From Cyanoderma ruficeps (lineage: Eukaryota > Chordata > Aves > Passeriformes > Timaliidae): a stretch of 64,000 nt of DNA. The number at the start of each line of letters is the position of its first letter. Position 1 is the first letter of the stretch. Shown piece by piece: positions 24,426 through 36,070 of this stretch. A program made the translations under genes and the position numbers. The stretch is from NCBI GenBank assembly GCA_008694505.1, contig VZDJ01006585.1, positions 12,309,863-12,373,862 of the forward strand, given 5' to 3'. The notes under the pieces were generated by a model. It saw only the letters and a program-made list of their open reading frames with translations. It had not been told where the DNA came from and did not search any database.

Positions 24426-25623
24426 GGTAGAGTCCTTTTGATGAAGTCCTCTTCATGAAAGTCAGGATCTGAATCTAATATTTTAACTAATTATTTATTT
24501 GAAGGAATATTGCTACATGGTCTATCTTTATTACCCCTTAGTGACTGCTGGTATCAGAAAAACATCTGTAGGCTTGAGTACTGTTATATTCCTATTCAGT
24601 AATTATTCTGGCATAGTGATTTTAAGATTTTTTAAGAATGCTTTATCTCATTAAACAAAAAAAAAATCCATAAATTATTCATATAATCTATATGATTAGT
24701 ACATTTTCTGTGCTATTGCCTAGCTCATTACTATCTGTGGAGATTAAAGTGAAAAAAAATAATTTTTCAAGCTTTCCTTCACATAAGAACTCAGCCAACA
24801 CTCATATTCCACACACTCTTTATCCTTTAAAATAGTAGCAATAATGCTCTTTTTCATGAGCATTTTCAACTTTCTCATCCCAGAAATTTGACCATTACTG
24901 TTTCTTGCTTGAAACTGCCTTGTTAGCTCTCCAATAGTTTGCTCCATGCAATGGCTTGGTCACTGTTACTCCTTGAGCAATTTAACTCAGAATGGCTTTG
25001 GTACCTGCTCTATATTTCCAATTAGGGATTGTTTTAAAACTATAAATGTACCCAGAGACAAAGATATTGGCACATGTTTTGATTAATGTAAAATAAATAA
25101 AGAATTTACTTTTAAAAATGTTAGAACATGATTGTGATGTTTTTCTCTTAGGAGTAAAATGATTCATGCATCATGTTCATGCTTTTACAAGTCTGAAATG
25201 CACTCCTAATTCGTTATATTTCAAAGACTATTTAGGCATTATGTAGAGTTCAATAAAAAGCATATATACAAAGCTGTACAGTAGGTGTGATTCATTATCT
25301 TGATGTTTTCTAGTTCCTTTTTAAAAAAAAAGCCTGCACTTCATTTTTCATTACGCTGTGTTTTTTTCTGTACAGAAATCAATACCCTCCTGAGGATTTT
25401 ATCAAAATGCAGATAGAGATCCACATCTGGTCTCAGGTTCACATGAAAAACTTTCTGATACACAGACAGACAACTTTGAAGACAAGGAGCAAGATCAGAC
25501 TCAGAACCTGGGCCCCTAAACCAAATGCCTGACCATCTTTATAAATAACTGCAAATGAAAGATGGGGTACGAGAATATGACAAAATGGAGTGAAACCAAA
25601 AGCACGTGGTTGAGTTCAAACGA
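24426..25623. other. Unique AT-rich sequence, no feature seen
   Basis: Nothing recognised between the CR1 shard and the LTR. Confidence 0.5.
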
Positions 25624-26640
25624 TGTGATGGTTTAACCCAACCCAGCAACTCAATACCACACAGTCACTTGCTGACTCCAGTCACAATGGGATGGGAAAG
25701 AGAATTGGGAGAGTAGATGTGACAAAACCCATGGATTACGATATAGACAATTTAACAATTTTTTTTTAAAGCAAAACCCACATGTGCAAGCAACACAAAA
25801 CAAGGAATTCACTCACCACTTTTTTTGGGGGTTGAGACAGCCATGACACTCAGAATGCTTCAATAAAACTTCAAAAGGCTTCAAGCATCAGCACCTTGCT
25901 ATCTGGGCATCTTTCATGCCTTTACTATGTAGCAATTCTATGGGCAAGTCCACACAGCTCTGGCTCTTTCTCTCCTTCTTCTCTCTTCCTTCTGTAGTTC
26001 CAGTTCATTTCTTCCTGTCCCTAGCACAGCTACCTGACCCTGTCTGTACAGTGGCTGACCTTATCTGTCCCTCATACAACCTCCTGTCCCTTCTTCCTCA
26101 CAGCACAGCCAGCAGACTCCAACTGACTCTACTAAGTAACTCACTCTTTTATCACATCCAGCGGTGAGGGCAAGGCTGTTCCCACTCTTTAGTAATTAAC
26201 ATAGCTGCAATGTATTGGAGGAAGGATTGCCTTTAGCACAATCTCTCTCTGTCTTCCCACACTTTCTATGGGCAGGGAGGTGTTTAGCCATCTCCAAGAA
26301 AGAGGTAGTTCATTGCATGTAGTGGCGGCTTAAGAAGTGAAATGCCATCACTCAAAATCTTCTTGCCTTTCTTTTTCATTCAGCTTTTATTGCTAAGCAT
26401 AACACCATATGGTATGAAATAACTTTTTGGTCAGCTGAGGTCAGCAGTCCCAGCTGGACCCCTCGCCACTCCTCGTGTACCCCCAGATTCTGTACTATGG
26501 AAGTGTTATAAGAAGCAGAAAAGGTCTTACCCCTGCATAAGCAGTTCTCAGCAGCATGGTTCTCACCCTTAATCTCAAACACAGCATTATACCAGCTACT
26601 ATGAAAAAAACTATCTTAATCCCTGTCAGAACCAGGACTA
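25624..26640 (-). mobile_element. ERV 3' LTR, about 1.0 kb
   Basis: The left edge TGTGATGGTTTAACCCAACCCAGCAACTC is the reverse complement of the 3' end of a common avian ERV LTR family (compare the 3' end at 51655-51698). The right edge GTCAGAACCAGGACTA is its diverged TGTCCTGGTT... start. The inner part contains the family's CCAGCTGGGACTGCTGACC / ATTTCATACCATATGG segment on the minus strand. Immediately outside the 5' edge lies a purine-rich CTAAGGGTGGGAAT on the minus strand, like a polypurine tract, so this is probably a 3' LTR still attached to internal sequence rather than a solo LTR. Confidence 0.8.
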
Positions 26641-27095
26641 ATTCCCACCCTTAGACTGTACTGTATACACCATACTCAAATACCATACTATCCAAAACTA
26701 TTTCAACACAGATATCATTCCCTTAGTCTATATGTCACCTGTGTAAAATGTCCATAAAATGTCCATAAATTTTTTCCCAAATACCTAAAAAACATCCACT
26801 GATTTCATTTACTCCATGACTTTGGGCTCTATCTGCTACAGTGAATGCAGGATAGGAGAGGTGGTGTTTTGTGTGAAATTACTGGGCACCAAAGACAGCT
26901 CAGACAGTGTCTCTGCTGTGTAAGAGTTTTTCTCCACTGGTTTTTGTGGATACAGAAATTCCTGGTATATGCAACTCAAGTCATGGTCTACAACAGTTTA
27001 AAGGTATATCCATCACAATCTCCATGCAGGTCGTTTTGGATTAGATTTAAAATCATAATGAACTCCGCTTGCCCCTGATCTTAACACTATCATCA
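26641..27095 (-). mobile_element. Probable internal ERV remnant next to the 3' LTR
   Basis: Follows the polypurine-like tract in the position expected for the 3' end of the internal region of the same minus-strand provirus. Part of it (about 26805-27090) reads like repetitive ERV-flanking sequence I associate with this family in birds. No intact gene is present. The right boundary is approximate. Confidence 0.4.
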
Positions 27096-28348
27096 AGAGT
27101 GACTTTTCACAACCTTTCAGAAAATTATGTTACATTATAGCTACTAGTGAGACACTTTTAACAACAAAAAACCCCAAAACAACAACAACAACAAACTGGT
27201 TTAAGTGTCTCATTGTTTAGAATTACAGAGTAAGGTCCCTAAAGGATGCATAAAGGCATAAAACCATTCAACCAATTTATGAGAAAATCATAGAGAAAAA
27301 CAACAGGGTAGCTGCAAGCAACTAACTAAATAAATGAATAAATAGAAGATAAATATTCCAATTCTAATTTACCAGTTCTAGGAAAACTTTAGTAGATTAA
27401 CTAGTCCATCCTTTGTAACATGTTTTTAAAAGTAAATATAGTACTGTGATGATTTCTCAGAGTCGAATGTGTTTACATAGATAGAAATCAGTATTTATTC
27501 TTGTTGAACCTGTATTAAATTTTCAAATGCTTTATATGGAAGAATAAAAATCCTAGATGTCAGATTACTTGTTTATAGCTAAAGACAAAAACTATTAGTA
27601 CCCGTGAAATGAAAATCATGGGTTTGGTCAGCCCTTGTGGGAAAATTTAACATAAAGATTACCACAGCCCTACAAAAATTAATGAGAATTTTCCCAGAGG
27701 CTATACTAGGATATAGAGTATATAGTAGGATGCTCTTCCATAAACAGCAATTGTTTAGATAGATTTACATAAGAAATATAGTGCCACCATAAGGCAGTAT
27801 TATTACTTTATCAGCATGACTCCTGTGATCCATAAGACATTTTTATGTCCTGTTAAACAGAGTGTGAATATGTCAAAGTGATAACAGGAATTTTTCAAAA
27901 AGGAAATTTTGACACTACCAAAACAAGTCTTTCCAATAAATACTGAAGTTACAGTTCAGAATACAACTAGAAGACTGTCAGCTAGTTCATATTGATCATG
28001 AACCTAAAGGTAAACTTTTCAGACTGCTCTAGTAGGATCTTAAAGTTCTTAGCAGCAGAACCAAGAAACCTGTTACACTAAAATTGCATTTATTTTTTGA
28101 TTTTTCTAGGACAGAGTCTTGGTTTTGGAAATAATGGCAAAAATCCATTGCTTCTTCATAACTGAAAGACATACTCATATAGATGCACACATATACAAAC
28201 TCATATGGATATAAACACATACAGAGATGTATATGTGTTGCTCTGAGTTTTCTGCCTTCTGTCTTTGTGCTGCTTTTCTCATGCAGCTTCATCTAAACAA
28301 TGTGTATTTTTAGAATGTTTGCATACTTCTCCTCTGAGAGAAGAAATG
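27096..28348. other. Unique AT-rich sequence, no firm feature
   Basis: A 55-bp splice-flanked open block ending AAAG|GTAAAC at 28009 exists, but its acceptor is weak and it is not called. Confidence 0.45.
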
Positions 28349-28533
28349 ATTGATGGTGATGTTCACCATTCAGGTTGAGAGGTGGTGACCTCTGTAGCCA
28401 ATCTCTTGACCTCTGTACAAATGTATAAAGGAGTCAGATTTGTAAATAAAGGAGAGAAGAATTGTTCCTTCATCTGCTGTGTGTGTGAGCCTCATCTCCG
28501 TGTCTCTGAAGTGGGACACACCCAGCCTCGACA
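28349..28533 (+). mobile_element. Probable short ERV LTR fragment with TATA and poly(A) signal
   Basis: Seen: TATAAA at 28424-28429, AATAAA at 28445-28450, and about 80 bases of CT/GT-rich U5-like sequence ending CCTCGACA at 28533. The short TATA-to-poly(A) spacing recalls LTRs with a very short R region. The 5' edge is unclear. AGCCA follows the end (28534-28538) and also occurs at 28396-28400, but that inner copy is not followed by TG. Confidence 0.45.
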
Positions 28534-30240
28534 AGCCACATATATGCATTATGATAATAAAAAAAGTTTATCTTTAAAAAATCATGTACTGACATTCTAG
28601 AGAACTGACCATTTTAAATTATGTTGGAAGCAGTGGCTTCCTTCTTCTAATAAACATAGAATTCCTGCTTTTGCAGTCTGCAAGGCTGAATTGTAGAGTT
28701 TATGAGATGGCAGCCTTACTAAACCAATGGGATATGATAATAACAGTGAATTGTGGTTTGCTATGCTTATGTATAAAGAAGCAAGGTTACACCTATACTG
28801 CCCTGAAGTTCTTAACTGTATAAAACATTGTTAGTGTATTTTTAGCTTACATTACTTGTCTCTTTACAAAGTATCCTACATGTTAATGATAGGTATAAAG
28901 CCAGAGCATTCTGAAATGTGAATGCTTGAATCACACTGATAAATATATAAAAGCCATTATGGCATAGCACTGAATGTCAGGACAGGACCTATTTTCAAAC
29001 AGAACAAAGACCTAAGGGAAAACCAGCAATAAAAACTATACTTATATAGCAGTAAATCCATCTTCTGTCATTCTTCACAGACTTAATAACTAATTAAATA
29101 TATAATTCAATCATTCCTGCCATGATGACCATTCACATGATCACTATTCACAAGGCTGATACACGTCACACAACACCCATGCTGACAGTTTCTGTTTACA
29201 ATAACTGTTTTCCTTAAAACTTCCAGTGTCATCTTACCAACAGAAAATATATGGATGGGGAAAAGGGCCAATTTGAAAACACTATGTTTCCCTGATCAAT
29301 AATTGTTCACTGAGAAATATAGTAAACTCAGCCAGGGCCATCAGTAGAAACCATTTTTCAGTGGCAGCAATTAGAAATTCGCATTCTTGGACCAGTGCTT
29401 GCAAGTGCTGCCAATAAGCTTTGATACCATAAACTGAAAGTTTTCATCATTCTACATTTCTGTCAAATCCTGCATTCCTTATGAATTCCATAGCTAACTC
29501 CACTTGACAAAGACCTAATTCACAGTTTTCTTTTTACCCTTAGGCATTTTTTTCCCACTATTGATGCAAAAAAAGACCTAAATAAACTGCCACATTTGTT
29601 ACTGTAGATTCCTCACACCCCTGCACACATGAACACTGGCAGATGCCCAGTGAAAGAAAGAGTTCAGAAAAGAACTACAATTCTTTTGTCTTTATAAAAA
29701 GAAACCCTCACAGAATTAGTTAATTTTTGAAAGTTTCATTGACTTTGCTTTCTATAAATAATGACTTCAAAAATAAATACATAAAGACTTTCTCTCTGTG
29801 AACAAAGCATAAACACTTCAGGATGAGACTGACTTAATTACACTGCAAAATCCTTACACTTCAGAGGAGCCATTCATGTATTTAATGTGAAGGCATTGTT
29901 TCAGTTGCCTTCATAGAAGAGAGGTGGAATAAAGGCCACTCTGTGTGCTTAGACTCCATACCTGCAATGATTTTACAAAATGCAACCAACAAAAGGGACT
30001 CTTCCTTTACCTTTTCCTCCTGCTTCCATCTGTGAACATTCTGTCAAAAGATGCTTCAACTCATTATAGATGAAAATATATATATAAAAAAATTCTCAGT
30101 TAATTTTTCTAACACTTTTCAAGACGCAAACCACTTCAAAATATTTATCCTAAATTTCAGAAAACAAACAAACAAACAAACTCTCTTACACTTTGTCCTT
30201 TACATTTAAAGCACTATGAAATTTTTCACTATGACAAATA
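28534..30240. other. Unique AT-rich sequence, no feature seen
   Basis: Short AC-type run near 30167-30180 and a TA run near 30077. No gene or transposon recognised. Confidence 0.5.
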
Positions 30241-30434
30241 GTGAGACAATGGAATGAGTTGCCCAGAAAATTTGTGATTGTCTCATCCCTGGAAGTATTC
30301 ATGGCTAGGATGGATGGGGCTTTGAGCAACCTGTTCTACTGGAAGATGTCCCTTCCTATGGCAGATGGTTTGGAACCAGATGATCTTTATGGTCCCTTCC
30401 AATACAAATGATTCTACTATCCCATGATTCTGTG
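30241..30434 (+). mobile_element. CR1 LINE 3' end
   Basis: GAATGAGTTGCCCAGAAAATTTGTG through GATGGTTTGGAACCAGATGA to CCTTCCAATACAAATGATTCTACTATCCCATGATTCTGTGA is a typical CR1 3' terminus. Truncated on the 5' side. Confidence 0.9.
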
Positions 30435-30958
30435 AAATAAAACTTTGAAAAGAGAATGCAGACAAGAAATTATATTTTCTCTCAAAATAGACTGAATGGC
30501 TCTAAAAGGTTGAAGTGAATATGGACAATTTTCACATTCCTACTAGGATCTAATAATATTTAAATTCTCATTGAGACAAAGGTGTTATGTTTCTCCTAGG
30601 TTTTTTGGGATACAGTTTCTAAAGATTTCTTTTTTCCTCCTAAACCTTAATGCCAGAATAATTACTGCATTAATTGAACTTGCTTTTATAATTAACAAAA
30701 TGCAAAGGCATAAAGGAATAAAATAGTACTGTTAAAATTTTGTATAACATGATGTCTCAGACAAAGCTCCACAATTGTATTTCAAGTATCTGTCTCAAAC
30801 AATGCCATTACCTTCTCAACATGACACAGTCTCTAAAGTTCCTTTAAAGCAGAAGCTGGGAATTTCAGAGGTATTGACAAAAATAACTAATGTTATTATT
30901 TTTTTCCTATTAGGTAGTACAGTGAGATTTGGATTTTGTAAGAGAAGTGTGTTGAAAG
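30435..30958. other. Unique AT-rich sequence, no feature seen
   Basis: A short ORF and a strong pyrimidine tract at 30890-30912 occur, but no matching donor. Confidence 0.5.
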
Positions 30959-31140
30959 CACACTGATGTTTTAGCTGTTGCTAAGAGATGTTTCTATTAA
31001 GTCAAGGACTGAGCTTGTCATGCCCTACCAGTGGAAGGCTGGGGTGGTAGGAGGAGTTGGGAAGAGACCCAGCCAGGACAGCTGACCCCGAGTGGCCAAA
31101 GGGATATTCCATATGGTATGGCATCATGTTCAAGCATGTA
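30959..31140 (+). mobile_element. Internal fragment of an ERV LTR
   Basis: CACACTGATGTTTTAGCTGTTGCTAAG through CCCAGCCAGGACAGCTGACC to AAAGGGATATTCCATATGGTATGGCATCATG matches the U3 part of the LTR at 51115-51698 (there CACACTGATGTTTTGGG... to GGATATTCCACACCATGCC). Both LTR ends are missing. Confidence 0.85.
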
Positions 31141-32158
31141 AAGCTGAGGGGAAAGCTGACAAGTCAAAATATAGACTGCAACACATTCTTAAAATTTTCA
31201 GACAATGTTTAATTTCTGATAAACTGCTCAGAAAGGCAGATTTTGAGTAAATTTTTATAAAATTAAATCCATTTTTTCTTAGTGAGTGCAACACACACAC
31301 ACCACCCCCCATCCAGTATGGAATGAAGTAAAATTTCCATCAAAATTTTCTCTTCCTTTGTGATATTCAGGCTGTACTGAAACTTACAATGTGAGAGAAA
31401 TATGTTTACTTCTTCCAATGGTAAAATGATACTTGAAAAGCTGTTTTAATAGATAAATGTTTTTATGTCTGTACACACATACATATACTTGTACAGGCAC
31501 AGGGAGAGAGAGAGGGGAAAAAAGAAATCACCTTGGATACAAAATACCCTTCAAAACATAATTCTTTATAGGCACATAAGGATAGAGATGTTTTTAAATG
31601 ACAACGTGAACTCAGAGGCCTAACCTGCATGTATCTAGTGAAAAAATCAATCTGTCTTATTCTATTAAATTAATATCTGTGCTGATTATCTCCTGCTAGG
31701 AATTATTTTTGCCTTTCTTCAACCAACCAAGTTGCATTTAGAGAGGTCACAGCAGCAGATAATTCACTTTAATTGGTAAAAGGATTTTATTCAACAACTG
31801 GTCTCTTCTCTTGCCAGCTGAACTATTTACTCAACAGACAAGATATAGTTTCTTATATGTGTGTGCACATTATTTAGTTACAAATGCTTACAAAATAAAC
31901 TTCTATCAACTAGTATTAAAACCATAATTTCCTCTCCAAATGGTCTGTTTCTATTCCCTTCCAAATTTTCATTGCAGCTATGTAAATAAAACACAAGCTG
32001 CTTGATAAATGGGAATTGTCATTGTAAGCCATTGAATGTCTTCTTAATAGAATATACAGGTGAACATAATATGTAATTTTATTTTAGATAATTGTGGTAA
32101 GGAACATAATCTATCCATCAAGGAAAACTATCCCCAGTTCCCCTGATTACCTCACCTC
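31141..32158. other. Unique AT-rich sequence, no firm feature
   Basis: CA run with C-rich tail at 31290-31312. A strong acceptor-like tract ending TTTTCATTGCAG near 31977 precedes sequence with stops in all frames, so no coding exon is called. Confidence 0.5.
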
Positions 32159-32530
32159 TGCGGTTCAACCCTGGCTAGCTACGGACCACGGGGGGGAAAT
32201 CCAGGCTAGGAAGAAGATAAAAGACAAAAGGCACTCTTAATCTTCACGGGACACAGTCCCACATCTTTACTGTAAAACCTACACCTTGGAGCCCAGGAAG
32301 AGTAAGAGGGCCAGACTCCCCGTGCGGGGAGTTTTAATCCCTAGGGAAAAGGGGGAGGGGGATCCCCAATGGGGACTGAACCAGGGGGAGAGGAAAGATA
32401 GGAGGTATCAGGTGAAGGGGATTCAAAGCCTCATGGGAGGGTGCAACAAAGAAACACCCAGTGCAATATAACAAAACAAAATAACTAATTAGTGCAATAC
32501 AACACCCAGTGATGCTGCTTAGTCGAGAAA
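32159..32530 (-). mobile_element. Probable ERV LTR, GC- and CpG-rich
   Basis: The composition shifts sharply: CpG-containing, G-rich sequence within AT-rich flanks. On the minus strand it has ATTAAAAC, a perfect hairpin (ACTCCCCG TG CGGGGAGT, 32315-32332), an AGTAAA poly(A)-like signal, and an end region reading toward CGCAGAGG. This arrangement is LTR-like. Clear TG...CA ends with target duplications were not found, so the edges and family are uncertain. Another repeat class is possible. Confidence 0.45.
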
Positions 32531-32605
32531 ACTCATTAAAGGCGTTTTTTACAGTCAGGTTTTTAAGGGTCACACAAAATGTTTTAATTTCTTTTCTTTT
32601 TCCAG

Positions 32606-32792
32606 AAGTTTGAAAAGACCCTGTGCATATTTTCCATAGCAGACAGAAGAACAGAGTGCAGACCTCCGGACTAAGAACAGATGGAAAAGGCTGTAACTAA
32701 CATAAGTCTTCAAGCCATGTGCTACACAATGCTAAATCTATCCATGAAGGAATGTGGAAGTGCTGAGGAAGAAATTCTGCAGAGACTTTCAG
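32606..32792 (+). CDS. Candidate exon of unknown transcript
   Basis: Seen: a strong acceptor (AATTTCTTTTCTTTTTCCAG, ending at 32605), 187 bp, and a TTTCAG|GTAACA donor. Two readings are protein-like. Frame 0 gives 22 codons to a stop (starting KFEKTLCIF), as at the end of a coding region. Alternatively, an ATG at 32680 with an in-frame TAA nine bases before it starts a frame that runs 37 codons into the donor (MEKAVTNISLQAMCYTMLNL...). Continuing from exon B's phase would meet a stop after two codons. It could be a terminal exon, a 5' exon of a separate gene, a non-coding RNA exon, or chance. No family recognised. Confidence 0.25.
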
Positions 32793-34699
32793 GTAACAAT
32801 GAATTGGAGAATTCCTTGTTGCCCTCCAAGTTCACACCATTACTTTATTATCAAAGGAAGGAAAAATTTCATTTGTTTCCATATTTACTCTTCTATATCA
32901 CATTTTATCTGCATCTGAAGTTTGAACAGACTTAGAAACAGACTTCGATAACAAAACTCAAGGCGTTTGTATGAAAGTGTAACAGCTCATTATCTGTGCC
33001 TTCATGAGGTATTTGCTGATGGCCCAGATGGAGCTGATGGCTAAATATAAACAACCTCAGAGAATTAATTAATAAAGTACAAAACAAGCCTTTTAAAAGG
33101 GCACGTCGTGTACAGTAGATCCATCTTTCTTTATAATTTAAAATGTTGTCTGTTTGAGTATATGTAATGTGATGCAATGTCATCTGACACAGATCTGACC
33201 ACAACTTCTCAAGCTTCAGTTAATTACACACATGATGCCATTTTTTTAACAACAATTAAAAAGAAGAGCAGATAGTGTTCAATAACATGAATTTTTTAAT
33301 TTGACTTTCTTTCCCTCCATCAGGGAAAATTGTCTTTTCTCCAGTTTCATCTAGACAGACTATTTTCTTCCCAGCAGTGTATGCCTTTGAGCTCTGGCCA
33401 GTCCAACACTGACTGATACAAGCACGGAGGATAGAGCAGAACAAGATCTTGCAGAGATGGGACACATAATTATCTGTCACACAGATCCTTAGAAAAAAAT
33501 TACTGACTAGGCTCAACTGATGAAGACACTGCATCTTTTGCTGTAACTCTTAACCATGACCATGAACATATGGTCATATATGGCTACTGAATAAACAACT
33601 CTGTAACTTTTGGAAAAACTGCTTGGGTATAGCTTGAATATTTATAGTTGTTTGATCATATTCTGGCACAAGAATTACAATAAAAAATACCAAAAGTCAC
33701 CTATTCCATTTTTCTGTATAGAAAGAATCATCTCACCTTCCATATAAAAAGATAATTAGATTTTTTAAAAGAAATTTTACTTTCTTTTTTTTTTATTTTG
33801 CTATCCTTCTTCACTTATTTACAAACTGTCATAGACTTACAAAGAATTCTATTCTATTTTATCTTTTCTGTAGCACAAGCTTTCATAAATTTATGAAGGA
33901 CATATTTTTTATTTTGCATGCAAAATGCCTAGAACTATTTTGTGACCTTGACCAGATCAGAACCTTGGATAATTTTAATAACATGGTTTGATTTTTTGGA
34001 ATACACAAACTTAGATTACATATATATAGAGAGAGAGACTTTCAGAACATAATTTGAAGCACGATTAAGACTTCTCAACAAATGCATTTTTAGTGCAGCG
34101 CCATAACAAAATCAATGTACTTTAAAACATCCTGCTGCTCTCTGGGAACAGGTAATCCAGCAGTGAAAATATTTTCAAATGTACATCTGAAAATATAGGA
34201 TTACATTCCCATTTTCCAATATATAGCAGTTATTATCTTTTACAAAAACAGGCAGTAGATGCTTGTTCTTTTATTATAATCAGATATTTGTGTTACTTAA
34301 TATAAATTGATACATATATATATATGACTTAGACAAATAAATAAGATATATAATTATATTTATATAGATTCATTATATTTGATGTGATCAGCACACCATT
34401 TTAACCACTCACAAAAGAAAACATATACTTTAATCCTGCTTGTGTCTTATATCAGAGATACACAGTAATAGTAGAGTGGCTCCTAGCAAGGGCTCTTACA
34501 TGTTTCTGGCATGAGATGACACATATCAGTATTAATCCCAGACAGAGGTGGATGTCATTCTCCAATAGGGTCAGAGATCAATATATACCTAAAAAGTATT
34601 TTAAAAAACACCCCTGTATTTTAATCTGGCATACATGGTTAATAACAGATATATAGGAAGTTTCATCCTGCTATATTAATTCATCCTGCTAAAATAATA
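32793..34699. other. Unique AT-rich sequence, no feature seen
   Basis: Contains TA-rich simple sequence near 34019-34040 and 34310-34330. No gene or transposon recognised. Confidence 0.5.
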
Positions 34700-35110
34700 A
34701 CTCTGTGGCAAATATTAGCATAGCCAGGTCTGTATGGCCAGGTTTGGAAAAGCCAGGTGTCCATTCCTGGCTACATTTAATATAGCAAGTCTCAGAGGCA
34801 AACACTGGGTAGTCAGAGTGCCATCCTCATTCCTGATATAGCCAGAGCTCCAGCCTCCTCCCTGATAGAGCCAGTGTTCCACAGCAACCATTTGACCCAG
34901 CCAAAGCTCTCTCCCCATCTTTGTCACTACCAGCACTTCATCAACATCTCTTACAAATGTGGCTTCTGTGGCAATGTCTGTAAGAGACAGAGCTCTGGCC
35001 TCTTCTCCAACACTTGGTTCCATTGTCCTTCATAAAAAGACTGTGATAAAGCCAGGATTTCATATTTTTCTTTGATACTGCCAGCATTCTGTCCACATAA
35101 TTATATGGTC
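34700..35110. repeat. Degenerate minisatellite-like array
   Basis: The motif ATAGCCAG (variants ATGGCCAG, AAAGCCAG, GAGCCAG, CCCAGCCA, ACTGCCAG) recurs about ten times at irregular spacing of 15-60 bases, often followed by a GCTCC/TTCC-type tail. The minus strand over part of it is open for 102 codons because the units share composition, not because it is a gene. This is either a decayed tandem repeat or low-complexity drift. Confidence 0.5.
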
Positions 35111-35879
35111 AGTTTTATTCTCAACTTTGGTATCAGCAAGCTTATATGAAAACAGTTGTTATAAACAGGTGAATGTACAGGAATGCATCCTTGCCCCTGA
35201 AACATCTAAGGTCTATCCTCAGGTTCTGACTCAAATGGTGAATGGAGCTATAGCCAGAGAGATGTCCACTCCAATGGCATACTTGCAATGCTAATTTCAT
35301 CTGTGAGGAGCAAGGCCTCATGCCAGAATCTCTTACTGTTGAGGGGTCTGTTGTGTTTCTTCTACATCCATCTTTCCACCACAAGTGCTAATCACAGAAA
35401 CAAATTTCTCAGATTTAACGTTCTACAGTGAAAAAAAAATCCAGGTACTCATAATTTGGTAAAAAACTTTTGTGTTCAAAAGTTGTCATCAAGTTTGGCT
35501 CTTGATGAGTTACAGCTGATATACTTACACTTTATGTGAAAATATTTTGTCTTCATACTTTTTGATACACAATATACAAATTGAATATTTTTTACATCAG
35601 ATATAAAGAACATCTTTTTAATATAATATTTTCAAGACCATTGAAAATTTGAGAATTTGAGGTGGCTTTTTTTTTTTAGCCCACTGTTTAAGAAGACAAA
35701 TATGCACTTGACAAATATAACTGTCAAGCATCTGTTGAAATCAAATGCCAGAATTTTACCTTTTACTAAAAATGAAAATTGTGAATTTTGCAACATAGCA
35801 TGACCTTTTGTGGAGGTTTTAATCAACAGAATAAACATCATAAGACTGTGATGAGGCACTTTTTCCTTAACTGTGACAG
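35111..35879. other. Unique sequence, no feature seen
   Basis: Nothing recognised. The poly-T near 35670 is minor. Confidence 0.5.
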
Positions 35880-36070
35880 AGAAAAGCCCTCAAAAAATTT
35901 CCAGGTGGAAAAAGACTATAACAGAGTTTATCTGCAAATACAAAATACGACTTCTGGAAAAGTTTATTTGGACATGGGATTCTGCTACACCCCACAGCAC
36001 TTGTCTGGAGCTCATTTTGGTGTGCTTGATCCTCCATGGCTGAGTGCACTGCATCCAGTTAATCAGCCAG
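35880..36070 (+). CDS. Exon-like open block, unrecognised
   Basis: Seen: a pyrimidine-rich acceptor (CTTTTTCCTTAACTGTGACAG, ending at 35879), 191 bp with one fully open frame (one base, 63 codons, one base), and a CCAG|GTGAAG donor. The frame is also open upstream, 98 codons in all. The peptide has mixed composition with aromatic and proline residues and no recognised motif. A shorter open frame lies on the opposite strand. Runs of this length are expected a few times by chance in 64 kb, so the splice sites are the main support. Confidence 0.22.

Noticed and set aside
31977..32060. Block with a strong acceptor (CATTGCAG) and an ACAG|GTGAAC donor
   Set aside because: All three frames contain early stops, so not coding; a non-coding exon cannot be supported from sequence alone.
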